This document shows, piece after piece, positions 51,104 through 60,923 of a DNA stretch of 64,000 nt. The position numbers and the translations under genes are program-made. Origin of the DNA: Natrarchaeobius halalkaliphilus (lineage in GTDB: Archaea > Halobacteriota > Halobacteria > Halobacteriales > Natrialbaceae); the NCBI RefSeq assembly GCF_003841485.1, contig NZ_REFY01000004.1, positions 62,001 through 126,000 on the forward strand, read 5' to 3'. The notes below the pieces were generated by a model. That model did no database searches. It had not been told where the DNA came from and was given only the letters and a program-made list of their open reading frames with translations. Each line of letters opens with the position of its first letter. Position 1 is the stretch's first letter.

Positions 51104-53725
51104 TTAGTGCTGGCGGCGAAGCGCGAGCATCGCGGCTGCCAGCAGGGCAACGAGTGCGACTGCAACACCGAAGCCTGGGACACTGTCGTCAGAGTCGACT
51201 GGCTCGTCATCGGAGTCGTCGGTCTCGACTGGCTCATCGTCAGAGTCGTCGGTCTCGACTGGCTCGTCATCGGAGTCGTCGGTTTCTTCTTCAGTGTCGT
51301 CGGTTTCTTCTTCAGTGTCGTCAGTCTCTTCTGGCTCGTCGTCGGTCTCGAGCTCGTCGACGAAGAGCGCGTCGACGTCGTCGACCGTGCTACCGCCAAC
51401 ACGGAAGTCGACTTCGCCTTCGTCGCCTTCGTCACGGTCGCTCAGATCGACGGCTTCCGTCGCGAACGATCCGTCCGAGTCGATCTCGGTGTCATCGAGC
51501 GTGTGCAGGAAGCTTGGCGTGTCGCCAGCGTTCGTGATGCGGACGCTCGCGTCCGAACCCGGTGCGATGTTCGTCTCACCGGTGACTTCGAACTCGTCCG
51601 AGGTCTCGAGCTGGACGTTGTCGTCCTCGTCGAGGTTCTCGAACGTGGCCTCTGGCTCGACGATCGTGAACTCGGTGCTCACGGACTGGGTCGAGTCAGC
51701 GTTGAAGTACGGGTACGCGGCGTCGCCGTTCGCGCCACCGTCGAATGGCTCTTGAAGGTCAGCGAATTCGTAGCGGTCGTCGCTGTCCGTCTCGTACTCG
51801 AGTTCAGCGGTGAAGTCCATTCCGTCTTCAATGGAGCTGTCGAACGCGTCACTGGAACTCGTGTCGACGATGACGACGAACTCACCTGCATCCTGATCGG
51901 CGAGGATGAAGATGTCTTCGTCATCTGCACCATCGAGGTCGAGCTGAGTAGCGTCCTGGTTGCCCGTGGCGTCGTCAGCTTCGACTTCGAAGTTGATACC
52001 CTCACCATCGTTGTTGGTGAGCTCATCGAGAGTGCTGGCCTGGAAGCCATCATCGAGTGCGTCCCAGTCGTTGTCGTCATGGTCAACCATCGCGCCGTAG
52101 AGGCCGGTCGCTTCGGCCTTGATGACGAGACGGTCTTCTTCAGCGACGTCCGTGCGCTCAGTGACGATGTCGAGGACTTCGTCGAGTTCGTCATCCTCGT
52201 CAGCGTCGTCACCTGGAGCGACCCACGTACTGATGGAGTCGACACCGGGCGTCGTTAGATCGAGCGTGGCAAGGTCGAGCTCGTCGTCGAGTTCGGACTC
52301 GCCGTCGTCGTCAACGATGAAGTGTGCGTTGCCGTTTGCAGCGACATCGTAGTCAGTCGCCTGCAGTGGACGGGTCAGCTGGTAATCCTCGCCACTTTCG
52401 GTGTGGTGATCGTCTGCATCGTTGATCAGGTCGAGCTCTTCGAGGTAGTCGGCGTACTCGTCGATGTCACCGGGTCCATCGTAGTTATCGACTTCTTCGT
52501 CCCAGAACACAGCACCGGTATCATCTTCGAAGAACTCACTCTGGATTTCGTCGTCCTCAGAGTGATAGACTCGATCGATATCAGAGGTGTTCGTTCCGAG
52601 CGTACGGGTGTTGACCTGGAAGGTCGCTTCGTCGTTGTCGTCGTCGTCCTCGACGTGAACGATGTCGACGAATCCAGCGTCTTCGTCACCGATCTGGATC
52701 CACGCTTCGTCGGTGTCCTCGAGTTCGACGGTGAACTCGACGACGTCACCGGCGGTCTGCGTGTAGACGCTCTGATCGAACGATCCATCGACGTCTTCTT
52801 CAACAACGTTGATCGTCGCGGAGTCTTCAGCCGTCGTATCGACAATCTCGAAGTCGAAGTCGTACTCGTCGGCGTCGATATCCTGGAAGTTAACTTCTTC
52901 TTCTCTGTCGCTGATGTCGCTGAGAACGATCAGCTCTTCGTAATCGTCCTCGCTGTCATCGTACAGTGAGGCATTGAAGGCACCGAAGCCATAGTGCTCG
53001 TACCCCGAGTCGGTTGGCTCGTGATCGTCGTTGATCGTGGAGGCGTTAGAGACGCTCTCGTCGCGGATCTCGTCGTAGAGATCGTCAGCGTGGTCAGCAT
53101 TGTCGATGTCGTCTAGCGTATCCGAGCCAACGCTGTCGTTGTTAACAAAGATGTTGAACAGCTCCTCGTCGTCGAGGTCACCGTCAGCACCGACGATTAC
53201 CGAGTAGGAACCTCGGTTCGAGTCGATGTCGAGGTCGGTGGTGCTGCTGTCACCGTCGTTGACTTCGTCGTCATCGAACTCAACGTCGAGATCTTGGGTG
53301 GTGATCTCGAAGTAGGCGTCGCTAGCGTTTGCATCGGGGTCATGAACTACACCATTGTCAAATTCAACAACGGAGTTGTCGCCAGCATTGGTGACTACGT
53401 AGTCACCAGCATCGAGTCCGTCCGTTTCGTAAGTGTAGTTATCGTCTTCATCAGTGGAGAATTCGTCTTGGAGTCCACCAACGTCATCGTCGCTCGAATC
53501 GTACGAGCGGACTTGGTATTCATTATCAGGGTCGTCAGCACCCGTCAGGTTCAGGTGGAGCTCTTGCCCTTGCCAGTAAGTCGAACCGGAATCAAGGTCG
53601 TCGTCGGTCGCCGTTGCGGCGCCCGCAAATGCAGCGGACATGGCAACGACGGAAATGACCATAATCGCGGCCAGGAACACTGCGCGTCCCTTTTCACGAT
53701 ATGATGTTGTGTTTCGTGTACTCAT
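51104..53725 (-). CDS. S-layer glycoprotein, paralogue 1
   Basis: 873 residues. The signal peptide is REKGRAVFLAAIMVISVVAM followed by SAAFAGAATA, the standard start of haloarchaeal S-layer glycoproteins (HVO_2072 type). The mature protein is very acidic with Asn-X-Ser/Thr sequons. Near the C-terminus are repeats of TDDSDDEPVE, then PGFGVAVALVALLAAAMLALRRQ, a PGF-CTERM tail for archaeosortase-dependent processing and lipid attachment. Similar in length to the Haloferax protein (827). It is the first of three tandem paralogues. Confidence 0.9.
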   Translation of the reverse strand: MSTRNTTSYREKGRAVFLAAIMVISVVAMSAAFAGAATATDDDLDSGSTYWQGQELHLNLTGADDPDNEYQVRSYDSSDDDVGGLQDEFSTDEDDNYTYETDGLDAGDYVVTNAGDNSVVEFDNGVVHDPDANASDAYFEITTQDLDVEFDDDEVNDGDSSTTDLDIDSNRGSYSVIVGADGDLDDEELFNIFVNNDSVGSDTLDDIDNADHADDLYDEIRDESVSNASTINDDHEPTDSGYEHYGFGAFNASLYDDSEDDYEELIVLSDISDREEEVNFQDIDADEYDFDFEIVDTTAEDSATINVVEEDVDGSFDQSVYTQTAGDVVEFTVELEDTDEAWIQIGDEDAGFVDIVHVEDDDDNDEATFQVNTRTLGTNTSDIDRVYHSEDDEIQSEFFEDDTGAVFWDEEVDNYDGPGDIDEYADYLEELDLINDADDHHTESGEDYQLTRPLQATDYDVAANGNAHFIVDDDGESELDDELDLATLDLTTPGVDSISTWVAPGDDADEDDELDEVLDIVTERTDVAEEDRLVIKAEATGLYGAMVDHDDNDWDALDDGFQASTLDELTNNDGEGINFEVEADDATGNQDATQLDLDGADDEDIFILADQDAGEFVVIVDTSSSDAFDSSIEDGMDFTAELEYETDSDDRYEFADLQEPFDGGANGDAAYPYFNADSTQSVSTEFTIVEPEATFENLDEDDNVQLETSDEFEVTGETNIAPGSDASVRITNAGDTPSFLHTLDDTEIDSDGSFATEAVDLSDRDEGDEGEVDFRVGGSTVDDVDALFVDELETDDEPEETDDTEEETDDTEEETDDSDDEPVETDDSDDEPVETDDSDDEPVDSDDSVPGFGVAVALVALLAAAMLALRRQH

Positions 53726-53758
53726 GTTGTATGTTATGTTTCGTTGTTTTCGTTAGTT

Positions 53759-53840
53759 TGCGTGCGTTTCGTGGAGGCGACCATCGACTTCCGTCAACAA
53801 CTCGTCGCGTTCCGACAGTGGCCACCCGGATAGGGGTGTT
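53759..53840 (-). repeat. Conserved 5' leader of S-layer gene 1
   Basis: The block GTGGAGGCGACCATCGACTT, then GTGGCCACCCGGATAGGGGT, is nearly identical to 57361-57441 upstream of paralogue 2. On the minus strand it lies between the start codon and a TATA-like ACTTATACC (about 53858-53867), so it is transcribed leader. Conservation beyond coding DNA suggests post-transcriptional control or recent duplication. Confidence 0.65.
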
Positions 53841-53869
53841 CGAGTCTCTTTCAACGTCTGGTATAAGTC

Positions 53870-54670
53870 TTGTGTTATTATAGATTTTAGTAGATATGTT
53901 GAAAAATAGCGCTACGGGGGCAGAGAGTTTCGTATAGCAGCGTCTGGGATCCATCACTACCGTTTATTTGAGATATCAATACGTCTGTATCAGAACACGT
54001 TTAGTAAATTCTAATAGGATAATAGACCAAATCTATCCTCGTCTATCGCTCGAGAAATAGTCAGACAGTACGGTCACAGGGTTGTTTTCCCACCACGAAA
54101 CGTTCATCTACTACCAGAAGATATAAATATTACATCCCATGGTTCCGATTCACGTATCGTTATCGGGCCATCGAGAGGGACTCGTTCGGACGATACCGAG
54201 GAGTAAGCCACGCCACGGCTGGATCGCTCGAGTCCACGGAGACCGGCCAACGCGCGACCGATCGCCGTCTGCCCGACAGTTCGGAACGGACGGTCCCGAT
54301 CGAACCACGCGATCGAATCCGTCGGCTCTCGAGCGATAGCGCTCGCGAAACCCACCAGCGACCCACGCTACCGTGTGACGAGGGTAGTTCGCACTGACAG
54401 CGACGATATCCGCTCGTTCGTTCGCGCGCGAGATTTAAATGGCCGGGGAAACCGACGAAGATGAGATCCGCGTTCACCCGTCGGCCACCGCCCGTGACCG
54501 GACGTCGATCATGATACCGTCGGATTCGAACTCGAGGACCATAGCCGTCGCGAGAACCGGAGTTCGTCACCTCGTTCGTGCGATCGATGCGTTCTCGAGC
54601 GGGGCATCGTGCTGTCGAGCGGAGCGCCCGCTCCGCCGGACGGCCATCACAAAAAAGGCAGTGTGTCGCA
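53870..54670. other. Intergenic region between S-layer genes 1 and 2
   Basis: About 800 bp. The only open frames are short, Arg- or Ser-rich and antisense to nothing recognised. AT-rich stretches at 53975-54040 and 54105-54140 are possible promoters. No gene is supported. Confidence 0.5.
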
Positions 54671-54673
54671 GGG

Positions 54674-54687
54674 CCGGCGTGAGCCGG
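54674..54687 (-). terminator. Conserved terminator of S-layer gene 2
   Basis: CCGGC-GTGA-GCCGG hairpin 14 bp after the stop, followed by a T-run (TTTTTT on the minus strand near 54653) in the transcript. Confidence 0.65.
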
Positions 54688-54701
54688 TAGGTAGGTGCCG
54701 A

Positions 54702-57326
54702 TCAGTGCTGGCGGCGAAGCGCGAGCATCGCGGCTGCCAGCAGGGCGACGAGTGCGACTGCGACACCGAAGCCGGGGACGGTGTCGTCGGAGTCATCGTC
54801 AGCGCCGTCGTCGGAGTCGTCGTCAGCGCCATCGTCGTCGGCACCGTCGTCGGTACCGTCGTCGTCAGCGCCGTCGTCGGTACCGTCGTCGTCGGTACCA
54901 TCATCGTCGGCACCGTCGTCGTCATCGTCGTCGGCACCGTCGTCGTCATCTTCGATCTGATCGACGAAGAGCGCGTCAGCGGTGTCGATTCCGCTGCCGC
55001 CGATGCGGAAGTCGAGTTCGCCTTCGTCGCCTTCGTCACGGTCGCTGAAGTCGACGGGTTCCGTCGCGAAGTACCCGTCAGAGTCGATCTCCGTATCCTC
55101 GAGCGTGTGCAGGAAGCTCGGCGTGTCGCCGGCGTTCGTGATGCGGACGCTCGCGTCCGAACCCGGTGCGACGTTCGTCTCGCCGGTGATTTCGAACTCG
55201 TCCGAGGTCTCGAGCTGGACGTTGTCGTCCTCGTCGAGGTTCTCGAACGTGACTTCCGGCTCGACGATCGTAAAGTCAGTACTTACGGACTGGACGGTAT
55301 CGGGCAGGAAGTACGGGTAGGCGGGATCGTCGCCGTTCGCGCCACCGTCGTACGCGTCCTCGACCGAATCGCCGTCGAAGACGTAGCGGTCGTCGGGATG
55401 GCTTTCGTACTCGAGTTCGGCGGTGAAGTCCATGCCGTCGTCGATCGAGCTATCGAACGCGTCGCTGGAACTCGTGTCGACGATGACGTAGAGTTCGCCG
55501 GCCTCGTTGTCTGCGAGGACGAAGACGGCTCCGTCTTCGGCGTCGTCGTCGAGTTTGAGCGAGGTCGCTTCCTGGTTACCCGTGGCGTCGTCAGCCGTGA
55601 CGTCGAAGGTGATTCCGTCACCCTCCCAGTCGTCATCGTCGACGACGTTCCCGAGCGTCTCCGGCGAGAAGCCGCCCTCGAGTGCGCCGAAGTCCTCCTC
55701 TTCGTAGACCAGCGCGCCGAAGAGACCGGTCGCTTCGGCTTTGATGATCAGCTGGTCGTCCGCTGCGATGTCCGTTCGCTGCGTGACGGTATCGAGGACT
55801 TCCTCGAGATCGTCTTCTGCGTTCGCGTCGTTAGACGGTGCGACGTAGGTGTCGATCGAATCGACGCCAGGCGGCGTCAGATCGAGCGTGGCCAGGTCGA
55901 GTTCGTTACCGAGTTCGGATTCGCCGTCGTCGGTGACGGTGAACTCGTTCATCCCGTTGATGGCGAGATCGTAGTCGGTCGCCTGCAGCGGGCGAACGAG
56001 CTGTTCTTCGGCGTCGTCACCGAGACCGAGTTCGTCGACGTACTCGTCGAGGTGGTGCTCGGCATTGCTAGCGTCGAGTTTGTCGCCGTCCTCGTCGGTG
56101 AACTCGACCGCTTCGAAGTCGCCGTCAGTCTCGCCACCGTGTTCGATGATCATGCTCTCGACGGTGTCGTCTCCGGCGTCGTAGACGTCGCCGGTGTCGG
56201 CGTCACTGTTGACGCCGACCGCGCGCGTGTTGACCTGAACGGTCACTTCACCGTCGTCCTCGCTGTCTTCGATGTAGAGGATGTCGACGTAGCCCGCGTC
56301 CTCGTCACCGAACTGGACGAACGCGTCGTCGGTGTCCTCGAATTCGATCGTGAACTCGACGACGTCACCGGCGGTCTGCGTGTAGACGGTCTGGTCGAAC
56401 TCGACGTCGACGTCCTCGTCGAGGACTTCGATCGAGGCGCTGTCTTCGGCCGTCGAGTCAGCGACCTCGAACGTGAGGTCGTACTCGTCCTCGCCGATGC
56501 CGTCGAAGTCGAGATCCGCCGCTCTGTCGTCGATGTCGTTGAGGACGATCTGGTCGTCTTCGTCGTCGTAGACGGAGGCGTTGAACTCACCGAAGCCGAA
56601 CTCGGCACCGGGCTCGGTCGGGCTCAGGTTGTCGTAGACGGTCGAGACGTCGGTCTCGGTGTCGTCAGTGATTGCGTCGTAGAGATCGTCGACGCTCTCT
56701 GCTCCGATGGTGCTCATCACTCCGCTGTCGACGCTGTCGTTGTCGACGAAGATGGCGAACAGGTCCTCCTCACCGAGATCACCGTCGGCGCTGACGACCA
56801 CCGAGTACGTTCCTCGGTTCGAGTCGACGTCGAGTTCGGTTTCGCTGTTGGCACCGTTGTTGACCTCGCTGGCGTCGATCGAGACGTCGAGGTCCTGCGA
56901 GGTGATCTCGAAGTAGGCATCGCTGGCGTCCGTTATCTCGTCCGCCACGCCACCGTCGAGTTTCACCGCGGAATCGCGGTCGCCCGCGAGCGTGATGACG
57001 TAGTCTCCAGCCTCGAGGCCGTCCGTTTCGACGACGGACTCGTTCTCGTCCAGCGAGAACTCGTTTTCGAGACCGCCGACGTCGTCGTCGCCTTCGTACT
57101 CGCGGATCTGGAGTTCCTCGTCCGAAGCGATTTCGGACGATGCGCTATCGGAGACGTCGGTGATTGCTAGTTCCTGTCCTTGCCAGTTGGTCGATCCCGA
57201 GTCGAGGTCGGCGTCGGCTGCCGCTGCTCCGCCGGCGAATGCGACCGACATCGCGACTACGGAAAGGACCATGATCGCTGCCAGGAACACTGCGCGTCCC
57301 TTTTCGCGATATGAATTTTCGCTCAT
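54702..57326 (-). CDS. S-layer glycoprotein, paralogue 2
   Basis: 874 residues. The signal peptide REKGRAVFLAAIMVLSVVAM is shared with the other paralogues; the mature N-terminus differs. The long acidic body is homologous (for instance VQLETSDEFEITGETNVAPG). The C-terminal spacer here is an Asp/Gly-rich run (DDDGADDDGTDDDG), unlike the Thr/Glu/Pro repeats of paralogues 1 and 3, followed by the same PGFGVAVALVALLAAAMLAL tail. The spacer differences could change cell-wall reach or glycosylation. Confidence 0.9.
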   Translation of the reverse strand: MSENSYREKGRAVFLAAIMVLSVVAMSVAFAGGAAAADADLDSGSTNWQGQELAITDVSDSASSEIASDEELQIREYEGDDDVGGLENEFSLDENESVVETDGLEAGDYVITLAGDRDSAVKLDGGVADEITDASDAYFEITSQDLDVSIDASEVNNGANSETELDVDSNRGTYSVVVSADGDLGEEDLFAIFVDNDSVDSGVMSTIGAESVDDLYDAITDDTETDVSTVYDNLSPTEPGAEFGFGEFNASVYDDEDDQIVLNDIDDRAADLDFDGIGEDEYDLTFEVADSTAEDSASIEVLDEDVDVEFDQTVYTQTAGDVVEFTIEFEDTDDAFVQFGDEDAGYVDILYIEDSEDDGEVTVQVNTRAVGVNSDADTGDVYDAGDDTVESMIIEHGGETDGDFEAVEFTDEDGDKLDASNAEHHLDEYVDELGLGDDAEEQLVRPLQATDYDLAINGMNEFTVTDDGESELGNELDLATLDLTPPGVDSIDTYVAPSNDANAEDDLEEVLDTVTQRTDIAADDQLIIKAEATGLFGALVYEEEDFGALEGGFSPETLGNVVDDDDWEGDGITFDVTADDATGNQEATSLKLDDDAEDGAVFVLADNEAGELYVIVDTSSSDAFDSSIDDGMDFTAELEYESHPDDRYVFDGDSVEDAYDGGANGDDPAYPYFLPDTVQSVSTDFTIVEPEVTFENLDEDDNVQLETSDEFEITGETNVAPGSDASVRITNAGDTPSFLHTLEDTEIDSDGYFATEPVDFSDRDEGDEGELDFRIGGSGIDTADALFVDQIEDDDDGADDDDDDGADDDGTDDDGTDDGADDDGTDDGADDDGADDDSDDGADDDSDDTVPGFGVAVALVALLAAAMLALRRQH

Positions 57327-57360
57327 GTATTGTGTTGTTATGTTTCGGATTTCGGTTAGT

Positions 57361-57441
57361 TTGCGTGCGGTTCGTGGAGGCGACCATCGACTTCCGTCGA
57401 CAACTCGTCACGTTCCGACAGTGGCCACCCGGATAGGGGTA
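57361..57441 (-). repeat. Conserved 5' leader of S-layer gene 2
   Basis: Nearly identical copy of 53759-53840, in the same position relative to its gene. The region beyond it (upstream of the gene) is unrelated except for a similar ATAAGTCTTGTG stretch. Confidence 0.65.
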
Positions 57442-57479
57442 TTTTAGCAATATTTTCAGTTTAAGCATAAGTCTTGTGA

Positions 57480-57979
57480 TCGACTGTATTTCTAGATTTG
57501 AGTCTAGGAATAACAGCAAATCCAATCAAAATGCAGAATTTTCACTTGTTGATTCTACCCACAATAGTCTTCTGGCTATACACTTCGAGTTGACGCAGGT
57601 GACCGATCTAAAGTGCCACGACGCGACGGCGAGCAGGATCGATTCACTGGCCGCGATCTCGGTTCCTGGCTCCCTCCCAGACGGACGGGTCAAAACGAGA
57701 GACGGTCTACCGAAATACTCATTTAGGAGAGGTTGAACTAGTGTCATGTGGGATGGGCCCACGCTGCGTCCACTTACGCGAAGCGGGCGCTTGTCATGTA
57801 GCCGGCCGGGGTGTACTTTCGGGTAGGGCCAAAGTGTTCTCCTCGGCGGGTCTTTTCAAAACGGACGGTGAGCGAGTAAGCGGTATCCGTCGATAGCCGG
57901 ATAGCGTCGGCAGTTCGAGAGCGAGACACATCGCTGTCGCTGCGGACGAAGCGGCACAAAAAAGGAACGTTCTGCAAGG
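57480..57979. other. Intergenic region between S-layer genes 2 and 3
   Basis: About 500 bp; open frames are short and of poor composition. No gene, tRNA or strong repeat supported. Confidence 0.5.
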
Positions 57980-57993
57980 CCGGCGTAAGCCGG
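57980..57993 (-). terminator. Conserved terminator of S-layer gene 3
   Basis: CCGGC-GTAA-GCCGG hairpin 14 bp after the stop, with a T-run (TTTTTTG on the minus strand near 57958) following. Confidence 0.65.
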
Positions 57994-58007
57994 TGGTTAG
58001 TTACCGA

Positions 58008-60539
58008 TCAGTGCTGGCGGCGAAGCGCGAGCATCGCGGCTGCCAGCAGGGCAACGAGTGCGACTGCAACACCGAAGCCTGGAACACTGTCGTCGGAGTC
58101 GACTGGCTCGTCATCGGAGTCGTCGGTCTCGACTGGCTCATCGTCAGAGTCGTCGGTCTCGACTGGCTCGTCATCGGAGTCGTCGGTCTCTTCAGTGTCG
58201 TCGGTCTCTTCGTCAGTGTCGTCAGTCTCTTCTGGATCGTCGTCGGTTGCGAGCTCGTCGACGAAGAGCGCGTCGGCGTCGTCGACCGTGCTACCGCCAA
58301 CACGGAAGTCGACTTCGCCTTCGTCGCCTTCGTCACGGTCGCTGAAGTCGACGGCGTTCGTCGTGAACGATCCGTCACTGTCGATCTCGGTGTCGTCGAG
58401 CGTGTGCAGGAAGCTTGGCGTGTCGCCAGCGTTCGTGATGCGGACGCTCGAGTCGGTGCCCGGCGCAACGTTCGTCTCGCCGGTGATTTCGAACTCGTCC
58501 GAGGTCTCGAGCTGGACGTAGTCGTCCTCGTCGAGGTTGTCGAACGTGACTTCAGGGTCGACGATCGTGAACTCGGTGCTCACGGACTGATCGGAGTCAG
58601 CTGGGAAGTACGGGTAGGCCGCTCCGTCGTGGCTGGAGCCAGCGCCACCGTTGTTCCACTCGTCGTCGAACTGGTAGCGGTCGTCGCTGTCCGTCTCGTA
58701 CTCGAGTTCAGCGGTGAAGTCCATTCCGTCCGAGATGGAGCGGTCGAACGCGTCGCTGGAACTCGTGTCGATGACGATGTAGAGTTCGCCTGCGTCGTTG
58801 TCTGCGAGGACGAAGACGTCCTCGTCGTCAGCGTTCTCGAGGACGAGCGACGTTGGGTCCTGGTTACCCGTGGCGTCGTCGGCTTCGACCTCGAAGTTGA
58901 TACCTTCGCCGTCGTTGTCGGTCAGTTCGTAGAGGGAGTCCGCTCCGAAGCCGTCCTCGAGAGCGCTCCAGTCGCCTTCTTCAGCGAGCAGTGCACCGTG
59001 GAGGCCGGTCGCTTCGGCCGTGATGACTAGCTGGTCGTCCTCAGCGATGTCCGAGCGCTCGGTGAGGAGGTCTCGGAGTTCGCCGAGGTCGTGTTCGTCA
59101 GCGTCGTCGGACGGTGCAACGTGCGTGCTGATCGAGTCGATGCCGGGCGTCGTCAGGTCGAGCGTGGCCAGGTCGAGCTCGTCGTCGAGCTCGGCCTCGC
59201 CGTCGCTGTTGACGATGAAGTGTCCGTTACCGTTGAGGGCGACGTCGTAGTCAGTCGCCTGCAGCGGACGGACGAGCTGGTCTTCTGGGTCGTCACCGTC
59301 CTGGATCAGATCGAGCTCCTCGAGGTACCACTCGAAGTCCTGGGCGGTTCCGTCGGTGTCCTCATCGTAGAACTCGGCGTCTTCGACTTCGTCGCCGCCG
59401 TCGTGGACGAGACTCTGGACGATGTCGTCTTCGGAGTGGAAGACGAGATCAGTGTCAGTGTCAGGTGCACCCGCGGTACGCGTGTTGACCTGGAAGGTCA
59501 CTTCGTCGTTGTCGCTGTCGTCCTCGACGTAGAGGACGTCGAGGTAGCCAGCGTCTTCGTCACCGAACTGGATGTACGCGCTGTCGGTGTCATCGAGTTC
59601 GACGGTGAACTCGACGACGTCACCGGCGGACTGCGTGTAGACGCTCTGGTCGAACGCGGCGTCAACGTCCTCTTCGACGACTTCGATCGTCGCCGTGTCT
59701 TCGGCCGTCGAATCGACGACGTCGAACGTGAGGTCGTACTCGCCGGTATCGATGTCAGCGAAGTCGACTTCTTCCTCGAGATCGTTGATGTCGAGGAGAA
59801 CGATCTGCTCTTCGTAGTCGTCCTCGGTGTCGTCGAAGAGCGCGGCGCTGAAGTCACCGAACCGGTGGTCGGGACCGGATTCAGTTGGTTCCAGATCCTC
59901 GTCAACCGAGGTGTTGTCCGTGCTTGGGTCGTCTCGGATGTTGTCGTAGATATCCTGGCCGTCCTCGACGAAGATGTTGAACAGTTCTTCGTCGTCGAGG
60001 TCGCCGTCAGCGTTGACGATTACCGAGTACGTTCCTCGGTTCGAGTCGATCTCGAGGTCAGTAACGCTGTCGTCGCCGTCGTTGACGATCTCGTCGTCGA
60101 ACTCGGCGTCGAGGTCCTGCGTGGTGATCTCGAAGTAGGCGCTTTCGGCGTCGGACGCGACCGACGCTTCGCCGTCGTCAAACTCGATGGCCTCACTTCG
60201 GTCGCTCGCGTTAGTGATTACGTAGTCACCCGCGTCGAGGCCGTCGGTCTCGACGACCGCGTGACCGTCACCGTCGAGTGAGAACTCGTTTACGAGGCTT
60301 CCGATGTCGTTGTCGCCGTCGTACTCACGGATCTGTAAGTCGGCGCCGTCATCGACGCCATCGGTTTCTGTGATATTCAACTCCTGTCCCTGCCAGTAGG
60401 TCGATCCCGAGCTGAGATCGTCGTCAGTCGCCGTTGCCGCGCCGGCGAACGCAGCCGACATCGCGACGACGGAAAGGACCATAATCGCGGCCAGGAACAC
60501 TGCACGTCCCTTTTCGCGAAGCGAAATTTCGCTTGTCAT
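58008..60539 (-). CDS. S-layer glycoprotein, paralogue 3
   Basis: 843 residues. Same signal peptide region (REKGRAVFLAAIMVLSVVAM), homologous body and a C-terminal repeat spacer almost identical to that of paralogue 1 (TDDSDDEPVETDDSDDEPVE), then the PGF-CTERM tail. The last 300 bp are nearly the same as in paralogue 1, which suggests gene conversion. The upstream 60540-60923 region lacks the full conserved leader seen in the other two, keeping only fragments (GGGTAGGGGT, TATAAGC), so expression may differ. Confidence 0.9.
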   Translation of the reverse strand: MTSEISLREKGRAVFLAAIMVLSVVAMSAAFAGAATATDDDLSSGSTYWQGQELNITETDGVDDGADLQIREYDGDNDIGSLVNEFSLDGDGHAVVETDGLDAGDYVITNASDRSEAIEFDDGEASVASDAESAYFEITTQDLDAEFDDEIVNDGDDSVTDLEIDSNRGTYSVIVNADGDLDDEELFNIFVEDGQDIYDNIRDDPSTDNTSVDEDLEPTESGPDHRFGDFSAALFDDTEDDYEEQIVLLDINDLEEEVDFADIDTGEYDLTFDVVDSTAEDTATIEVVEEDVDAAFDQSVYTQSAGDVVEFTVELDDTDSAYIQFGDEDAGYLDVLYVEDDSDNDEVTFQVNTRTAGAPDTDTDLVFHSEDDIVQSLVHDGGDEVEDAEFYDEDTDGTAQDFEWYLEELDLIQDGDDPEDQLVRPLQATDYDVALNGNGHFIVNSDGEAELDDELDLATLDLTTPGIDSISTHVAPSDDADEHDLGELRDLLTERSDIAEDDQLVITAEATGLHGALLAEEGDWSALEDGFGADSLYELTDNDGEGINFEVEADDATGNQDPTSLVLENADDEDVFVLADNDAGELYIVIDTSSSDAFDRSISDGMDFTAELEYETDSDDRYQFDDEWNNGGAGSSHDGAAYPYFPADSDQSVSTEFTIVDPEVTFDNLDEDDYVQLETSDEFEITGETNVAPGTDSSVRITNAGDTPSFLHTLDDTEIDSDGSFTTNAVDFSDRDEGDEGEVDFRVGGSTVDDADALFVDELATDDDPEETDDTDEETDDTEETDDSDDEPVETDDSDDEPVETDDSDDEPVDSDDSVPGFGVAVALVALLAAAMLALRRQH

Positions 60540-60923
60540 GTGTTGTGTTATTGTCGTGTTGGGTTGGTTTACGCGCTGTTCTGCGGAGGCAATCGCGGCT
60601 TACCTGCTTTGTGACTCGATGGTCGAATCATCGGTCTTTCGGGTAGGGGTACCCCATCGTACTAATCGTCTCGGTATAAGCTTTCTGTTAAACACTTCAT
60701 TTGAGCTATGTGTAGTATAATCTCCTTACTTGACTCTAATATCCAATTACAGGGCCTGATACTAACAGGTAGGATCTAGTGACTGAGTGGATTCGATACA
60801 CATATCAAATTTATAGTACTGGTCAGAAACGGATTCGGGTCCCGATTCGGTCGCTCGAGAAACGGAAAAAACATCCGGATTCGGCGGGGGACGGCGACGG
60901 AACTGGGCCGTCCGTTCTCGCAA
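60540..60923. other. Promoter region of S-layer gene 3 and tail of tetR
   Basis: AT-rich DNA with a TATA-like GTATAAGC (about 60673-60680) on the plus-strand reading. No gene is supported. Confidence 0.4.

Noticed and set aside
51107-52258. Plus-strand open frames antisense to S-layer gene 1 (also 59091-60281 in gene 3)
   Set aside because: Same explanation; the minus-strand genes have a signal peptide and PGF-CTERM tail.
54439-54690. 83-codon plus-strand frame between S-layer genes
   Set aside because: It has an AT-rich stretch before its ATG, but its Ser/Arg-rich composition and its overlap with the conserved terminator of S-layer gene 2 make it unconvincing.
54609-57170. Plus-strand open frame of 853 codons
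   Set aside because: It is the antisense of S-layer gene 2: Val/Asp-rich periodic composition caused by the GAC/GTC-biased codons on the other strand, with no signal or domain.
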